A stretch of 26,380 nucleotides of DNA from CAZAQS01 sp964486825. Lineage in GTDB: Bacteria; Chloroflexota; Anaerolineae; Anaerolineales; UBA4823. Position numbers and translations under genes: made by a program. The DNA lies in NCBI GenBank assembly GCA_964486825.1, contig CAZAQS010000038.1, positions 1 through 26,380 on the forward strand. The letters run 5' to 3'. The notes under the pieces were generated by a model. The model saw nothing but the letters and a program-made list of their open reading frames with translations, did not search any database and was not told where the DNA came from. Position 1 is the first letter of the stretch. Each line of letters begins with the position of its first letter. Shown here one piece after another: positions 1 to 7,899 of the stretch.

Positions 1-55
1 GTGAACCCACAGCTGTTTTCAAGACAGCCGCCTTAGACCGCTCGGCCATCCCTCC
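1..55 (-). tRNA. tRNA-Ser (anticodon UGA), 5' part, cut by the window edge
   Basis: Read on the minus strand, the gene starts at 55 with acceptor strand GGAGGGA, followed by a D-arm GCC...GGC and an anticodon arm GCTGT-CTTGAAA-ACAGC, which places TGA at the anticodon positions (UGA, serine). The sequence then runs into what should be the long variable arm typical of tRNA-Ser, and the window ends before the T-arm and 3' acceptor strand. The gene is divergent from murJ. No convincing promoter for it was found in the 56-148 gap. Confidence 0.9.
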
Positions 56-159
56 CTATTTTATCGCAGTTTCCCATTTCAATGGAGCGTTCAGTGGGGC
101 CTTCCCAGCGGCGCATATTCTACCACATCTAGGGGGGCGGCGCAATATTTGGACTTCCA

Positions 160-168
160 TGCTATACT
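160..168 (+). promoter_or_regulatory. Extended -10 promoter TGCTATACT directly in front of murJ (leaderless transcript predicted)
   Basis: TGCTATACT at 160-168 matches an extended -10 element (TGn followed by TATACT, 5 of 6 to TATAAT). The ATG at 176 begins 7 bases after the hexamer, where transcription should start. No Shine-Dalgarno sequence precedes that ATG (the spacer is TGCCCCC) and no good -35 is visible, which fits an extended -10 promoter driving a leaderless mRNA. The start point itself is inferred. Confidence 0.5.
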
Positions 169-175
169 TGCCCCC

Positions 176-1696
176 ATGTCCCATATCGCCCGGTCTTCTC
201 TGATCATCGCTTTCTTTTTTGGCATCGATAAAGGGTTGGCTTTCGTCCGCCAGATCTTCATCGCCCGCCAGTTTGGCCTTGGGATGGAGATAGACGCTTT
301 CAATGCGGCCAACAATATTCCCGACCTTTTGTCAGCCCTGATATCTGGGGGAGCCCTGGGGTTGGCTCTGCTGCCGGTCCTCTCGGAGTACCTGACCAAG
401 AGTGGGCGCCGCGAGGCATGGGAGCTCTTCTCCCGCATCTTGAACCTGGCCTTCCTGTCCACATCCGCTTTATCGATCCTGATTGCCTTGTTTGCCCGCC
501 CGTTGGTGCAATACGTGATTGCGCCCGGTTTTACCGGCGCCCAACAGGAGTTGGCCATCGACCTGATGCGCCTCGACCTGGTCGCTATCTTGATTTTCTC
601 GATCAGTGGCCTGGTCATGGCCGGGTTGCAGGCCAACCAGCATTTCCTGCTGCCGGCCATGGCGCCTGCCTTCTATAACCTGGGGCAGATCTTTGGTGTA
701 GCCATCCTGGCCCCACAGGTGGGCTATAGCTTTGGCCCGATCTCCCTACCTGGCTTCGGGTTGGGTATTTACGGGCTGGTTTACGGCGTGATCCTGGGCG
801 CCCTGCTGCACCTGGGGATCCAGGTACCCGGCTTATTGCGTTTCGGCTTCCGCTGGATCCCGGCTATCGACATCTACCACCCAGGTATGATCAAGCTGCT
901 GCGATTGGTAGGGCCGCGCGTCCTGACCATGTTCTTCCTGCAAGTTTTCTTCATTTACCGGGACCACCTGGCCTCCCACCTGGAGGTTGGAGCCGTCACC
1001 GCCCTGAACTACGGCTGGTTTTTCATGCAAGTCCCCGAGACCCTGATCGGCTCGGCTATTGCCATCGCCTTGCTGCCAACGCTCTCGGAGCAGATGGCGC
1101 GCCAGGACCGAGAAGCCTTTTTGGAAACCGTCAACCGCGCCATCCGGGTCCTGCTTACCTTGACCATCCCGGTCGCGGCCTTGTTGATCGTCGGCATCCG
1201 CCCATTGGTCCAGACCCTGCTGCGCTTTGACCCGCTGGGTACAGAAATGGTGGTTTGGGCAACCAGAGCCTACCTGCTCGGCCTGATGGGTCATTCTCTC
1301 CTGGAAGTTGGGGCGCGCTCATTTTATGCCCAGCAAGATGCCCGTACTCCCTTGTTCGCGGCCGCTATAAACGCCTTCGCCTATATCGTCTTCGCGACCT
1401 ACCTGTCTGGCCAGCTTGGCCATAGTGGCATTGCCCTGGCTAATAGTTTGGCCTTCACAGGGGAGGCCATCCTGCTGCTCTTCCTGCTCAACCGGCGTTT
1501 CCCGGGCATCTGGAATGTGGGCGGGACCCTGCCGCGGGTCGTAATAGCTTCCGTTGGGGGAGCGGTCCTGGTCTTTGCAATGATGAGCTATCTGCCCTTG
1601 CCGCTCTTTCCATTGACTGTGGGAGCCCTGGCCCTGGGTGCGCTGGCAATCCTGCCCATGGCATGGCCGGAGATGAAATTCCTGGTGCGCTTATAA
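176..1696 (+). CDS. murJ: MurJ/MviN-type lipid II flippase
   Basis: Predicted integral membrane protein of 506 residues that would flip lipid-linked peptidoglycan precursor (lipid II) across the cytoplasmic membrane. The N-terminus has the family pattern: a hydrophobic first helix, then an Asp-Lys-Gly-Leu and Val-Arg-Gln segment, then 'AFNAANNIPDLL' and 'GGALGLALLPVLSEYL'. Hydrophobic segments occur along the whole length, consistent with about 14 transmembrane helices, and the length matches the usual 500-530 residues. The reading frame could start at a TTG at 149, but the ATG at 176 is preferred because it gives the normal family N-terminus and sits at the predicted +1 of an extended -10 promoter. 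It is divergent from tRNA-Ser and lies 69 bases upstream of a subtilase gene with its own Shine-Dalgarno. The flippase superfamily also contains O-antigen exporters (Wzx), but N-terminal similarity favours MurJ. Confidence 0.9.
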   Translation: MSHIARSSLIIAFFFGIDKGLAFVRQIFIARQFGLGMEIDAFNAANNIPDLLSALISGGALGLALLPVLSEYLTKSGRREAWELFSRILNLAFLSTSALSILIALFARPLVQYVIAPGFTGAQQELAIDLMRLDLVAILIFSISGLVMAGLQANQHFLLPAMAPAFYNLGQIFGVAILAPQVGYSFGPISLPGFGLGIYGLVYGVILGALLHLGIQVPGLLRFGFRWIPAIDIYHPGMIKLLRLVGPRVLTMFFLQVFFIYRDHLASHLEVGAVTALNYGWFFMQVPETLIGSAIAIALLPTLSEQMARQDREAFLETVNRAIRVLLTLTIPVAALLIVGIRPLVQTLLRFDPLGTEMVVWATRAYLLGLMGHSLLEVGARSFYAQQDARTPLFAAAINAFAYIVFATYLSGQLGHSGIALANSLAFTGEAILLLFLLNRRFPGIWNVGGTLPRVVIASVGGAVLVFAMMSYLPLPLFPLTVGALALGALAILPMAWPEMKFLVRL

Positions 1697-1765
1697 GCGA
1701 TTGGCCGAAATTAATCCGATGAACGAACTGGCGTCCAGGTAGATGTATTTAGAGGTATTTTCTTA

Positions 1766-3673
1766 ATGGCCTTTCAGCTCGACCGTCGTTTGCCGCTCCT
1801 GCTCGTCCTTATTCTGATATTAAACGCTCTTTCGCCTGTCCCAATGACCCTGGCTGCCCCCTGGCAGAACAAGGTAGACCCGGCTGTATTTTTGGCTCTC
1901 CAGCAGGACCCCACCTCTCGGGCCGGGTTCCTGGTCTACCTGAGCGAGCAGGCGGACCTGTCGGCTGCACAGGCATTGCCTACAAAAGCAGAAAAAGGGG
2001 AATTCGTTTTCAAGGCTCTCACGCAGACCGCCCGCCGGGCTCAAGGGCCTTTGCTGGTTGAGCTGCAAAGGCAGGATATTCCCCATCGCTCTTATTGGAT
2101 TGCCAATATGGTATGGGTACGGGGAGACCTGCAGCTCCTCCAGGCTTTGGCACAGCGATTGGATGTGGACAGGATCTACGCCAACCCGGCCGTGCAGGCG
2201 CAGGCCGGGGCTACCCGGGTTGCGCCGGAAAAGGCAGCTTCCATCGAGTGGAATATCGAAAAAGTCGGCGCTCCTCTGGTATGGGCCGAAGGATATACAG
2301 GCCAGGGGGTGGTAGTAGGCGGGCAGGATACCGGTTATGAATGGCAGCATCCGGCCTTGATAAACCAATACCGGGGCTGGGACGGTAGCCGGGTGGATCA
2401 TTCCTATAGCTGGCACGACGCAATCCGGGAAGATATCCCCCAGTCCTTTGGAGAGAACCGCTGCGGCTTCGATAACCCCGTTCCCTGCGACGATAATGGG
2501 CACGGCACGCATACCATGGGCGCCATCCTGGGCGATGATGGCGCCGGGACGCAGATAGGGGTAGCTCCAGGAGCTAAATGGATCGGCTGTCGCAACATGG
2601 AAAACGGTTGGGGCACGCCAGCCAGCTACGCAGAATGTTATGAGTGGTTCGTGGCGCCTTACCCGCCTGGTTCCAATCCCTTGCAGGGAAAGCCCGCCAT
2701 GGCGCCTGATATCATCAATAATTCCTGGGCCTGCCCACCTGCGGAAGGTTGTACAGAACCGGATATCCTGCTGGCGGTGGTGGATAATGTGCGCGCCGCC
2801 GGTATCCTGACCGTTCACTCAGCTGGTAACTCTGGTGGGGCAGGTTGCAGCTCAGTCAATGAGGTGGCTGCCATCTACGACTCTTCTTTTACGGTCGGGA
2901 ATCTGACCTCCAGTGAAATTATTTCAGCCTCCAGCAGCCGGGGGCCGGTGCTCGTGGATGGCAGCGGGCGGCTCAAGCCGGATATCACTGCTCCCGGAAC
3001 CTTGATTTTCTCCAGTCATTTGAATGGAGGCTACCGTATCCTGAGTGGAACTAGCATGGCTGCTCCGCATGTGACAGGGGCAGCGGCCTTGCTCCTGTCG
3101 GCCCAGCCAGGCCTTGCCGGACAGGTCGACCTGCTTGAAGACCTGATGACCCGGACGGCCGTCCCACTCACCACAGACCAGGATTGTGGAGACATCTCCG
3201 GCGGCAGCATCCCCAACAATACCTATGGTTATGGCCGGGTGGATGCCTGGCAGGCGCTCAATGAACTGCCGCACGGTTTCGGTATTCGGGTTTCTGCTCA
3301 TCCAGGATGGGTCTTGCCTGGAGAACGGATCCATTACACGGTGACGATCACACATCACCATCCATTCGAGGATACACAAGAAGTGCTGGTAGCCACACGC
3401 TTGCCAGCCGGAATCAGCATTGTAGATAGCAGTCACGAATATAGCCAGATCGGGGAAGATTTGCTGTGGAGCTTCGCATCTCTGGCGCCTCAGGAAAGTG
3501 TCGTGCTGGAGGTAGATGTAGAGCTTGCAGAGATTTTCTCTTTAGGCGCCGCTATCCAGGCCATGTTCAGCGTCACCAGCCAACAAGTCGAGATACCCGT
3601 CCTGAGCCAGCTCAGCCTGGTTTATGTGGGGCATGTCTTCTATCTTCCGGTCATCCCGGGGTTGATGTGGTGA
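1766..3673 (+). CDS. Secreted S8 subtilisin-like serine protease (bacillopeptidase F type) with C-terminal DUF11-like domain
   Basis: Exported protease of 635 residues. Residues 1-31 form a signal peptide (Arg-rich start, long Leu/Ile core, cleavage near Leu-Ala-Ala). Residues about 35-150 resemble an inhibitor-type propeptide. The S8 catalytic domain (about 160-500) carries Asp188 in 'GQDTG', His246 in 'NGHGTHT', oxyanion Asn355 in 'HSAGNSG' and nucleophile Ser430 in 'SGTSMAAPH'; the 'QYRGW...SYSWHDA' stretch after the Asp is typical of bacillopeptidase F relatives. Residues about 510-620 look like a DUF11/CARDB-type beta-sandwich. The protein ends in 'VFYLPVIPGLMW', a hydrophobic Tyr-Leu-Pro tail also seen, from memory, on other Chloroflexota secreted proteins. 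The start is set by GAGGT at 1752-1756. Substrate is unknown. A related protease ends the large minus-strand cluster. Confidence 0.9.
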   Translation: MAFQLDRRLPLLLVLILILNALSPVPMTLAAPWQNKVDPAVFLALQQDPTSRAGFLVYLSEQADLSAAQALPTKAEKGEFVFKALTQTARRAQGPLLVELQRQDIPHRSYWIANMVWVRGDLQLLQALAQRLDVDRIYANPAVQAQAGATRVAPEKAASIEWNIEKVGAPLVWAEGYTGQGVVVGGQDTGYEWQHPALINQYRGWDGSRVDHSYSWHDAIREDIPQSFGENRCGFDNPVPCDDNGHGTHTMGAILGDDGAGTQIGVAPGAKWIGCRNMENGWGTPASYAECYEWFVAPYPPGSNPLQGKPAMAPDIINNSWACPPAEGCTEPDILLAVVDNVRAAGILTVHSAGNSGGAGCSSVNEVAAIYDSSFTVGNLTSSEIISASSSRGPVLVDGSGRLKPDITAPGTLIFSSHLNGGYRILSGTSMAAPHVTGAAALLLSAQPGLAGQVDLLEDLMTRTAVPLTTDQDCGDISGGSIPNNTYGYGRVDAWQALNELPHGFGIRVSAHPGWVLPGERIHYTVTITHHHPFEDTQEVLVATRLPAGISIVDSSHEYSQIGEDLLWSFASLAPQESVVLEVDVELAEIFSLGAAIQAMFSVTSQQVEIPVLSQLSLVYVGHVFYLPVIPGLMW

Positions 3674-3691
3674 ACAAATCAGGATTTCCGT

Positions 3692-3699
3692 AAGTACTT
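3692..3699. promoter_or_regulatory. AAGTACTT palindrome upstream of the orphan response regulator
   Basis: A perfect 8-bp palindrome lies in the AT-rich gap before the response regulator gene at 3881. The same core (AGTACTT) appears in a 12-bp palindrome upstream of the minus-strand cluster at 23375-23386. It could be a binding site for a NarL-type regulator. This is a weak inference, because an 8-mer of this kind can arise by chance. Confidence 0.25.
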
Positions 3700-3762
3700 C
3701 CTAAATTAATTCCAATTAATCTCAATATTGCAGAATAGAAAATTAAATACAATAAATATAGG

Positions 3763-3829
3763 CATCTGTCCTTGGCAAACGAGAGTAGGACAGATGGTGT
3801 AGCGAAATCAATAAAACTCCTTATCGCTA
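3763..3829 (+). promoter_or_regulatory. Structured 5' leader with two hairpins before the orphan response regulator
   Basis: The first stem is CATCTGTCCT at 3763-3772 with AGGACAGATG at 3787-3796 (10 perfect pairs, 14-base loop). The second is TAGCGA at 3800-3805 with TCGCTA at 3824-3829. A TACAAT -10-like hexamer at 3748-3753 would start a transcript near 3760, putting the first stem at the extreme 5' end of an approximately 120-base leader; no good -35 is present. The ribosome-binding region GGTGGAGA follows at about 3864. Possible roles are 5' mRNA stabilisation or cis regulation. It matches no riboswitch class I can identify. The gap 3674-3880 holds nothing else recognisable. Confidence 0.45.
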
Positions 3830-3880
3830 AAAAATCGAGAATTGAATGGTAAACCCTTAGGTCTTGGTGGAGATATTTGA

Positions 3881-4576
3881 ATGTCTATTCGGGTTGGCAT
3901 TGTCGATGATCATTTCATCGTTCGCGCCGGATTGCGAAGTGTCCTGGAAGCCGATTCCGATTTAGAGGTCATCGGGGAGGCCTCTACCGGCGAAGAAGCC
4001 ATCCAGTTATGTTTGAATAACCAGCTGGATATCCTTCTTTTAGATCTAAGTCTGCCCGATATAAGCGGGATAAACCTGATTCGAGAGTTGAGCAAGACTT
4101 CGTCCGAAATAAAATATCTAATCCTGACCATCTACGAAGATGAAATGTTGCTCAAAGAGGCCATCCGCGCCGGAGCCTCAGGCTATATCATCAAGCGGGC
4201 CATTGAAGAAGAGCTTCTATACGCGGTTCATTCGGTCTATCGTGGCGAGCTTTATGTCCACCCAACCATGACGCAGTTCTTGCTGAAAGATCTGCTGACA
4301 CCACCTTCCACGAACTGGGATCCACAGAAAGTGGAGCCATTGACGGCGCGGGAGAAGGAGGTGCTCAAGTTTATTGTGCGCGGCTTTACCAACCGACAGA
4401 TCGCTGAGGAGCTGCAGTTGAGCCAGCGGACTGTGGAGGGTCACCGGGCCAACGTGATGAGCAAGCTCAATCTGCATAGTCGGGCAGAGCTGGTGCGCTA
4501 TGCCGAGAAACACGGCTTGGTGGGCAAGAAAAAAAACACAGGTATGTTACGGCTGAACTCAACAGAACCAAATTAA
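3881..4576 (+). CDS. Orphan NarL/FixJ-family response regulator
   Basis: Response regulator of 231 residues. The receiver domain (about 1-122) has the acidic pair Asp9-Asp10, phosphoacceptor Asp55 in 'LLLDLSLPD', conserved Thr83 in 'LILTIYED' and Lys105 in 'YIIKRA'. The LuxR/GerE DNA-binding domain (about 150-215) contains 'LTAREKEVLKFIVRGFTN' and 'IAEELQLSQRTVEGHRANV', the expected four-helix HTH. No histidine kinase is adjacent, so it is an orphan here. It closely resembles the regulator at 23503-24168 in layout, for example 'GELYVHPTM' versus 'NELYIHSAM' after the receiver, so the two are probably paralogues and may serve related kinases or targets. The start is supported by GGTGGAGA about 10 bases upstream. 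An intrinsic terminator follows. Target genes are unknown. Confidence 0.93.
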   Translation: MSIRVGIVDDHFIVRAGLRSVLEADSDLEVIGEASTGEEAIQLCLNNQLDILLLDLSLPDISGINLIRELSKTSSEIKYLILTIYEDEMLLKEAIRAGASGYIIKRAIEEELLYAVHSVYRGELYVHPTMTQFLLKDLLTPPSTNWDPQKVEPLTAREKEVLKFIVRGFTNRQIAEELQLSQRTVEGHRANVMSKLNLHSRAELVRYAEKHGLVGKKKNTGMLRLNSTEPN

Positions 4577-4606
4577 AGGCCAAACACACCTCTGTCAGGG
4601 GATATG

Positions 4607-4650
4607 AAATCGGGTATATCCTTCATTATCTTAGGATATACCCGATTTTT
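4607..4650 (+). terminator. Strong intrinsic terminator between convergent genes
   Basis: AAATCGGGTATATCC at 4607-4621 pairs perfectly with GGATATACCCGATTT at 4634-4648, with one further T-A pair inside, giving about 16 pairs, an approximately 10-base loop and a T-run ending at 4650. It terminates the response regulator transcript. On the minus strand the tail is only TTTC, so it may help end the subtilase transcript only weakly. A smaller hairpin (CCATCC/GGATGG, 4656-4670) sits directly after the subtilase stop codon. Confidence 0.88.
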
Positions 4651-4679
4651 GTGTACCATCCATCGGATGGAAAGAAATC

Positions 4680-7136
4680 TTATGGCTTCGAAACGATGAT
4701 CGTGCTACCACTACTATCCCCGTCCGGGTCGTGATTGAGGGCAGGTTGATAAACGAGGCTTGGGTGGGCGACGCTGTTCACAGTAAAGGTTACACTGTCC
4801 AGATTGCCTCGGATACTGATCATACTCAAGCTGCATTGCCCGAGGCTGTCGGTCGTGCACGATCCGCTTCCGGTGACGCCTCCGCTCCAGGTTCCGCTGA
4901 CAACTGCTCCGGCAACGGGTGTTTCATCTAGGCCGTGAGCAGCGATCAGGACGTGGGCATCCCAGCGGTTTGAGTTCGGGTTGGAGGAACCGTCCAGGTC
5001 TCCAATATGCACGCTACCAGGGTTGGTTTGGGTAGCTGTTGGAGACGGAGAAGGGACCGGTGTAGCCGTGTAACTTGGAGAGGGGATTGGGGTGGCGGTA
5101 TCCACAGGAGGCAGGCTGCCGCTGTTCCCCAGGACCTCGAACTCTAACAACCAGCAGCGCTGGGTAGAGTCGATCCAGGCGCTTGAAGTCATTTTTACAT
5201 AGCGGGCCTGGATGGTATCGAAGGAGAGACTGTCAATATCGCCGTTTCCAGAGCTTGTGCTATACAGGGTGGTCCAGGACTGGTTATCTGTGGATGCCTG
5301 GATTGTGTAGCTGGTGGCATATTTGACCTCCCATTTCAAGACGACCTGGTTGACTGGAAGGACCGCGCCCAGGTCGACCTGGATCCATTCCGTGCTGAGC
5401 TTGCTCCGCTTCTTGGTCTGCCAGCTTGTCACCAGGCTCCCATCGACAGCCATGCTCCCGTTGTGAGAGGAGTCGAGATAGGATGAAACGCTGACCGGTT
5501 TACCAAGCGCCAGGTTGGTTAGGACATCGGTCGTGGCTGTCGGTGTAGGGGACTCGGGTGTGAAAGTCGGCGTGTATGTAGGCGGCTCGGGTGTGAAAGT
5601 TGGCGTTTGCGTAGGCGGCTCGGGTGTGAAAGTTGGCGTTGGTGTAGGCGGCTCCTGTGTGAGAGTCGGTGTAGGCATGGGGGTTGGTGTAGACGGATCG
5701 TCGCCTCCCAGGGCATGCAAATAAGCCCCCAAGATATCCAGGCGTCCATTGCCAAAGTCGTTATCAGGTCCAGGTGCTCCCAGATCGAGAGTCGATTGGA
5801 TCAGCGTGTTCTGCTGTTCGGAAGCAGTCATTTCCGGAAAGGCTGAAAGCAGCAGCGCTAGGCCTCCAGAAACGTGTGGAGCTGCCAGGGAAGTCCCGCT
5901 GGAAGTGAAGTATGTTCCGTAGCGGTCGCTGCTGAGGATATTCACACCCGGAGCGACCAGCTCAGGGAAGGTGTTCGTCGTTTCACCACAAGCTGATGGC
6001 CCCCGGCTACTCAGGGGGTAGATCCGGTCGTAGTTATCTGTAGCGCCAACCGCGAAGGCCTCGGGGTTGTTTGCCGGGCTTACGCTGGTAGATGGGTAAG
6101 GGCCGGCGTTCCCGGCAGCAAATACCGGTAAGATCCCTACCGCCCTCAGAACTTGTAGGTCAAATTGAAACTCAAGGTTGCAACCTGGAGCGGCAAAGTT
6201 CCAGGAGTTATTGACGACGTGGGGAGCATCTGGGGTAGAGGGATCGCCATCCGGATCCAGTAGCCATTGGTAGCCCAGGTGGATTCCCGAGGTAGTTGCG
6301 CTGCCCTGGTTGTTGAAAATCTTGACAGCAATCCATTGAGCATCCGGCGCAACGCCGATGGCGCTGCCGCTCTCCGACCGGCCGACCATCACTCCCATGG
6401 TGCGGGTCCCGTGTCCACTGAAATCAACCGGCCCTGCCAGGTTTTCTCCGTACGGATCGTACCAGCTATTCGTCCCGCCTCTCCATTGAGCGTTGAGGTC
6501 TGGGTGGTCTCCGGAAACGCCTGTGTCCATGGAAGCGACAACGATTCCCTGCCCGCGGTAGCCCAGGTTCCATAAGGCGGGTGCATTGATTTTGCTGATA
6601 TTCGGTTCCACGAGATCTGGATTGGTTTCTTCCGGGAGAAAAGCAATCGTCTCATTTGGGGTGATGCGAAGGACATCGCGCCTGCTGGACAGCTCGCTGA
6701 TCACGCCAGGGGTTGCTTCTACAGCCAATCCATTAAATATCCAGAAGGAAATCACTTCACCGGCAGTTCCTTCGCGGGCCTTGATATCCAAAAATGCGAG
6801 CACAGATCTCTGGCTGATGGCCGCTTTAGTCTGAAGCAGCTCGATCACTTTTTGGAGGCGCTCGTTCCGCTCAAATGCGGGGACTTTGGACAGATCTACC
6901 AGGTCCCGCATCGTTACAATGACCCGGACCATCTCGTTTGGGGATGATAACTCCAGCGTCTCTTGCAGCTCTGGGGCAATGATCGAGTCGAATGAGCCCG
7001 GTGAGCTTAAGTCCAGGGACATACCCTGAACAGAAGCTAAAGAAGCTGCACCAGCCCCGTCTGTTGCCTTCCCATACACGTTCTGTGTCAGCAGTAGCAG
7101 CATGCTGATGATTGTAAAAATGATGGCTTTTTTCAT
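4680..7136 (-). CDS. Secreted multi-domain S8 subtilase with F5/8 type C (discoidin) and Ig-like domains
   Basis: Exported protease of 818 residues. A signal peptide covers residues 1-22, then a propeptide-like region up to about 165. The S8 domain (about 175-475) has Asp204 in 'SMDTG', His242 in 'SGHGTRT', Asn343 in 'AAGNAG' and Ser416 in 'SGTSLAAPH'; it is of bacillopeptidase F type. A Pro/Thr linker (about 480-537) is made of 11-residue repeats. A discoidin/F5-8 type C domain follows (about 539-672, 'NLALGKPVSVSS...YVKMTSS'), which usually binds carbohydrate or surface ligands. A second Pro/Ser/Thr linker leads to an Ig-like domain (about 708-818, 'HIGDLDGSS...CTTDSLGQCSL'). The gene starts 13 bases after the ABC ATPase with SD GGAGGG, so it is probably the last gene of that operon. 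It may process or release the surface proteins encoded upstream; this is an inference from position. Confidence 0.92.
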   Translation of the reverse strand: MKKAIIFTIISMLLLLTQNVYGKATDGAGAASLASVQGMSLDLSSPGSFDSIIAPELQETLELSSPNEMVRVIVTMRDLVDLSKVPAFERNERLQKVIELLQTKAAISQRSVLAFLDIKAREGTAGEVISFWIFNGLAVEATPGVISELSSRRDVLRITPNETIAFLPEETNPDLVEPNISKINAPALWNLGYRGQGIVVASMDTGVSGDHPDLNAQWRGGTNSWYDPYGENLAGPVDFSGHGTRTMGVMVGRSESGSAIGVAPDAQWIAVKIFNNQGSATTSGIHLGYQWLLDPDGDPSTPDAPHVVNNSWNFAAPGCNLEFQFDLQVLRAVGILPVFAAGNAGPYPSTSVSPANNPEAFAVGATDNYDRIYPLSSRGPSACGETTNTFPELVAPGVNILSSDRYGTYFTSSGTSLAAPHVSGGLALLLSAFPEMTASEQQNTLIQSTLDLGAPGPDNDFGNGRLDILGAYLHALGGDDPSTPTPMPTPTLTQEPPTPTPTFTPEPPTQTPTFTPEPPTYTPTFTPESPTPTATTDVLTNLALGKPVSVSSYLDSSHNGSMAVDGSLVTSWQTKKRSKLSTEWIQVDLGAVLPVNQVVLKWEVKYATSYTIQASTDNQSWTTLYSTSSGNGDIDSLSFDTIQARYVKMTSSAWIDSTQRCWLLEFEVLGNSGSLPPVDTATPIPSPSYTATPVPSPSPTATQTNPGSVHIGDLDGSSNPNSNRWDAHVLIAAHGLDETPVAGAVVSGTWSGGVTGSGSCTTDSLGQCSLSMISIRGNLDSVTFTVNSVAHPSLVYQPALNHDPDGDSSGSTIIVSKP
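5551..5682. repeat. Tandem repeat, four imperfect 33-bp units, inside the subtilase linker
   Basis: Units begin at 5551, 5584, 5617 and 5650 and share the plus-strand core GGCTCGGGTGTGAAAGT. Each unit encodes 11 residues of the type PEPPTxTPTFT on the minus strand. The two middle units are nearly identical, while the first and last have drifted. Unit length is a multiple of three, so copy number can change without breaking the frame. It probably sets spacer length between the protease and discoidin domains. Confidence 0.85.
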
Positions 7137-7149
7137 GCTCTTCCCTCCG

Positions 7150-7896
7150 TCACCGGTTCTTAACCAATTGTTTGGTAAGGTTGAGATCCTCCATGTTTAA
7201 CCCGATCTCCTCCACGATCTCGCCGGAGGCCATGCGCAAAGAGCGGGTGCCGTATGGGATAAGCTCAGTGGTATGGGTAACCAGCAGGATTGTGATCTGG
7301 CGCTGCTGGTGAATTTGCTTGAGCAAGGCCATGATCTCGTGCTCGGTCTGTTCGTCCAGGTTGCTGGTAGGTTCATCGGCTAACAGTAGCTCCGGGCTGT
7401 TGATCAGAGAACGCGCCACGACCACCCTCTGCTGCTCACCAGCGGAGAGCTGCCGTGGGTAAGACGCCAGCTTATCGCTCAGGCCTACCTCCTCCAGCAG
7501 GTTTTTCGCCCGACCCTGCACGTCCTTTCCCGGCCTGCCCTTCCAAAAAAGCGACGGCAACAAGACGTTTTCATATACGTTCAGCGAAGGCATCAGGCTA
7601 GGAAACTGGAATACGAAACCTATCTTCTGGTTGCGTAGCAAAGCCTGTTCGGCGTCCGGCAACCTCCACAGCTCCATCCGGTCGAAGAGAACCTCTCCAG
7701 AGGTTGGGAAGGTGAGACCTGCAATCAGATTCAACAAGGTCGTCTTCCCGGACCCAGAGCGGCCAGTAATAACGATAAACTCCCCTTTACGCACCATTAA
7801 ATTTACTTCATTGACGGCCGTAAAAGTTTTGTTTTTATCTATTGGGTAGGTCTTGGTTACTTTCTTAAGGGAAATCATAGGATTTGTCATCTCCAT
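7150..7896 (-). CDS. ABC transporter ATP-binding protein (MacB/LolD/FtsE-like subclass)
   Basis: Cytoplasmic ATPase of 248 residues that should power the two FtsX-type permeases encoded immediately upstream. Visible motifs are Walker A 'GRSGSGKTT' (Lys51), Q-loop Gln97 in 'GFVFQFPSLMPSLNV', signature 'LSAGEQQR' (150-157, Ala instead of the usual Gly in LSGGE), Walker B 'LLLADEP' with Glu175, D-loop 'SNLD', and H-loop His208. The overall layout is that of the LolD/MacB/FtsE group, which couples ATP hydrolysis to periplasmic conformational work rather than classic import. The start ATG lies 3 bases after the permease stop codon, with AGGAG embedded in the end of the permease gene, so translation is probably coupled. 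Confidence 0.93.
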   Translation of the reverse strand: MEMTNPMISLKKVTKTYPIDKNKTFTAVNEVNLMVRKGEFIVITGRSGSGKTTLLNLIAGLTFPTSGEVLFDRMELWRLPDAEQALLRNQKIGFVFQFPSLMPSLNVYENVLLPSLFWKGRPGKDVQGRAKNLLEEVGLSDKLASYPRQLSAGEQQRVVVARSLINSPELLLADEPTSNLDEQTEHEIMALLKQIHQQRQITILLVTHTTELIPYGTRSLRMASGEIVEEIGLNMEDLNLTKQLVKNR

Positions 7897-7899
7897 GCT

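Noticed and set aside
149..175. TTG start at 149 for murJ
   Set aside because: The extra nine residues overlap the -10 promoter element and are not part of the usual family N-terminus.
1820..2818. A 332-codon open frame antisense to the first subtilase
   Set aside because: The plus frame has all subtilase catalytic motifs. The antisense product resembles nothing and has no ribosome-binding site that I can see.
3761..3815. Possible c-di-GMP-I (GEMM) riboswitch because of GGCAAAC followed by GAGAG and GGAC
   Set aside because: The required GACGCAAAGCC segment and second helix are missing, and the flanking bases form a different perfect 10-bp hairpin.
5551..5682. CRISPR-like repeat array
   Set aside because: Units are contiguous without spacers, encode an in-frame Pro/Thr linker and show ordinary minisatellite drift.
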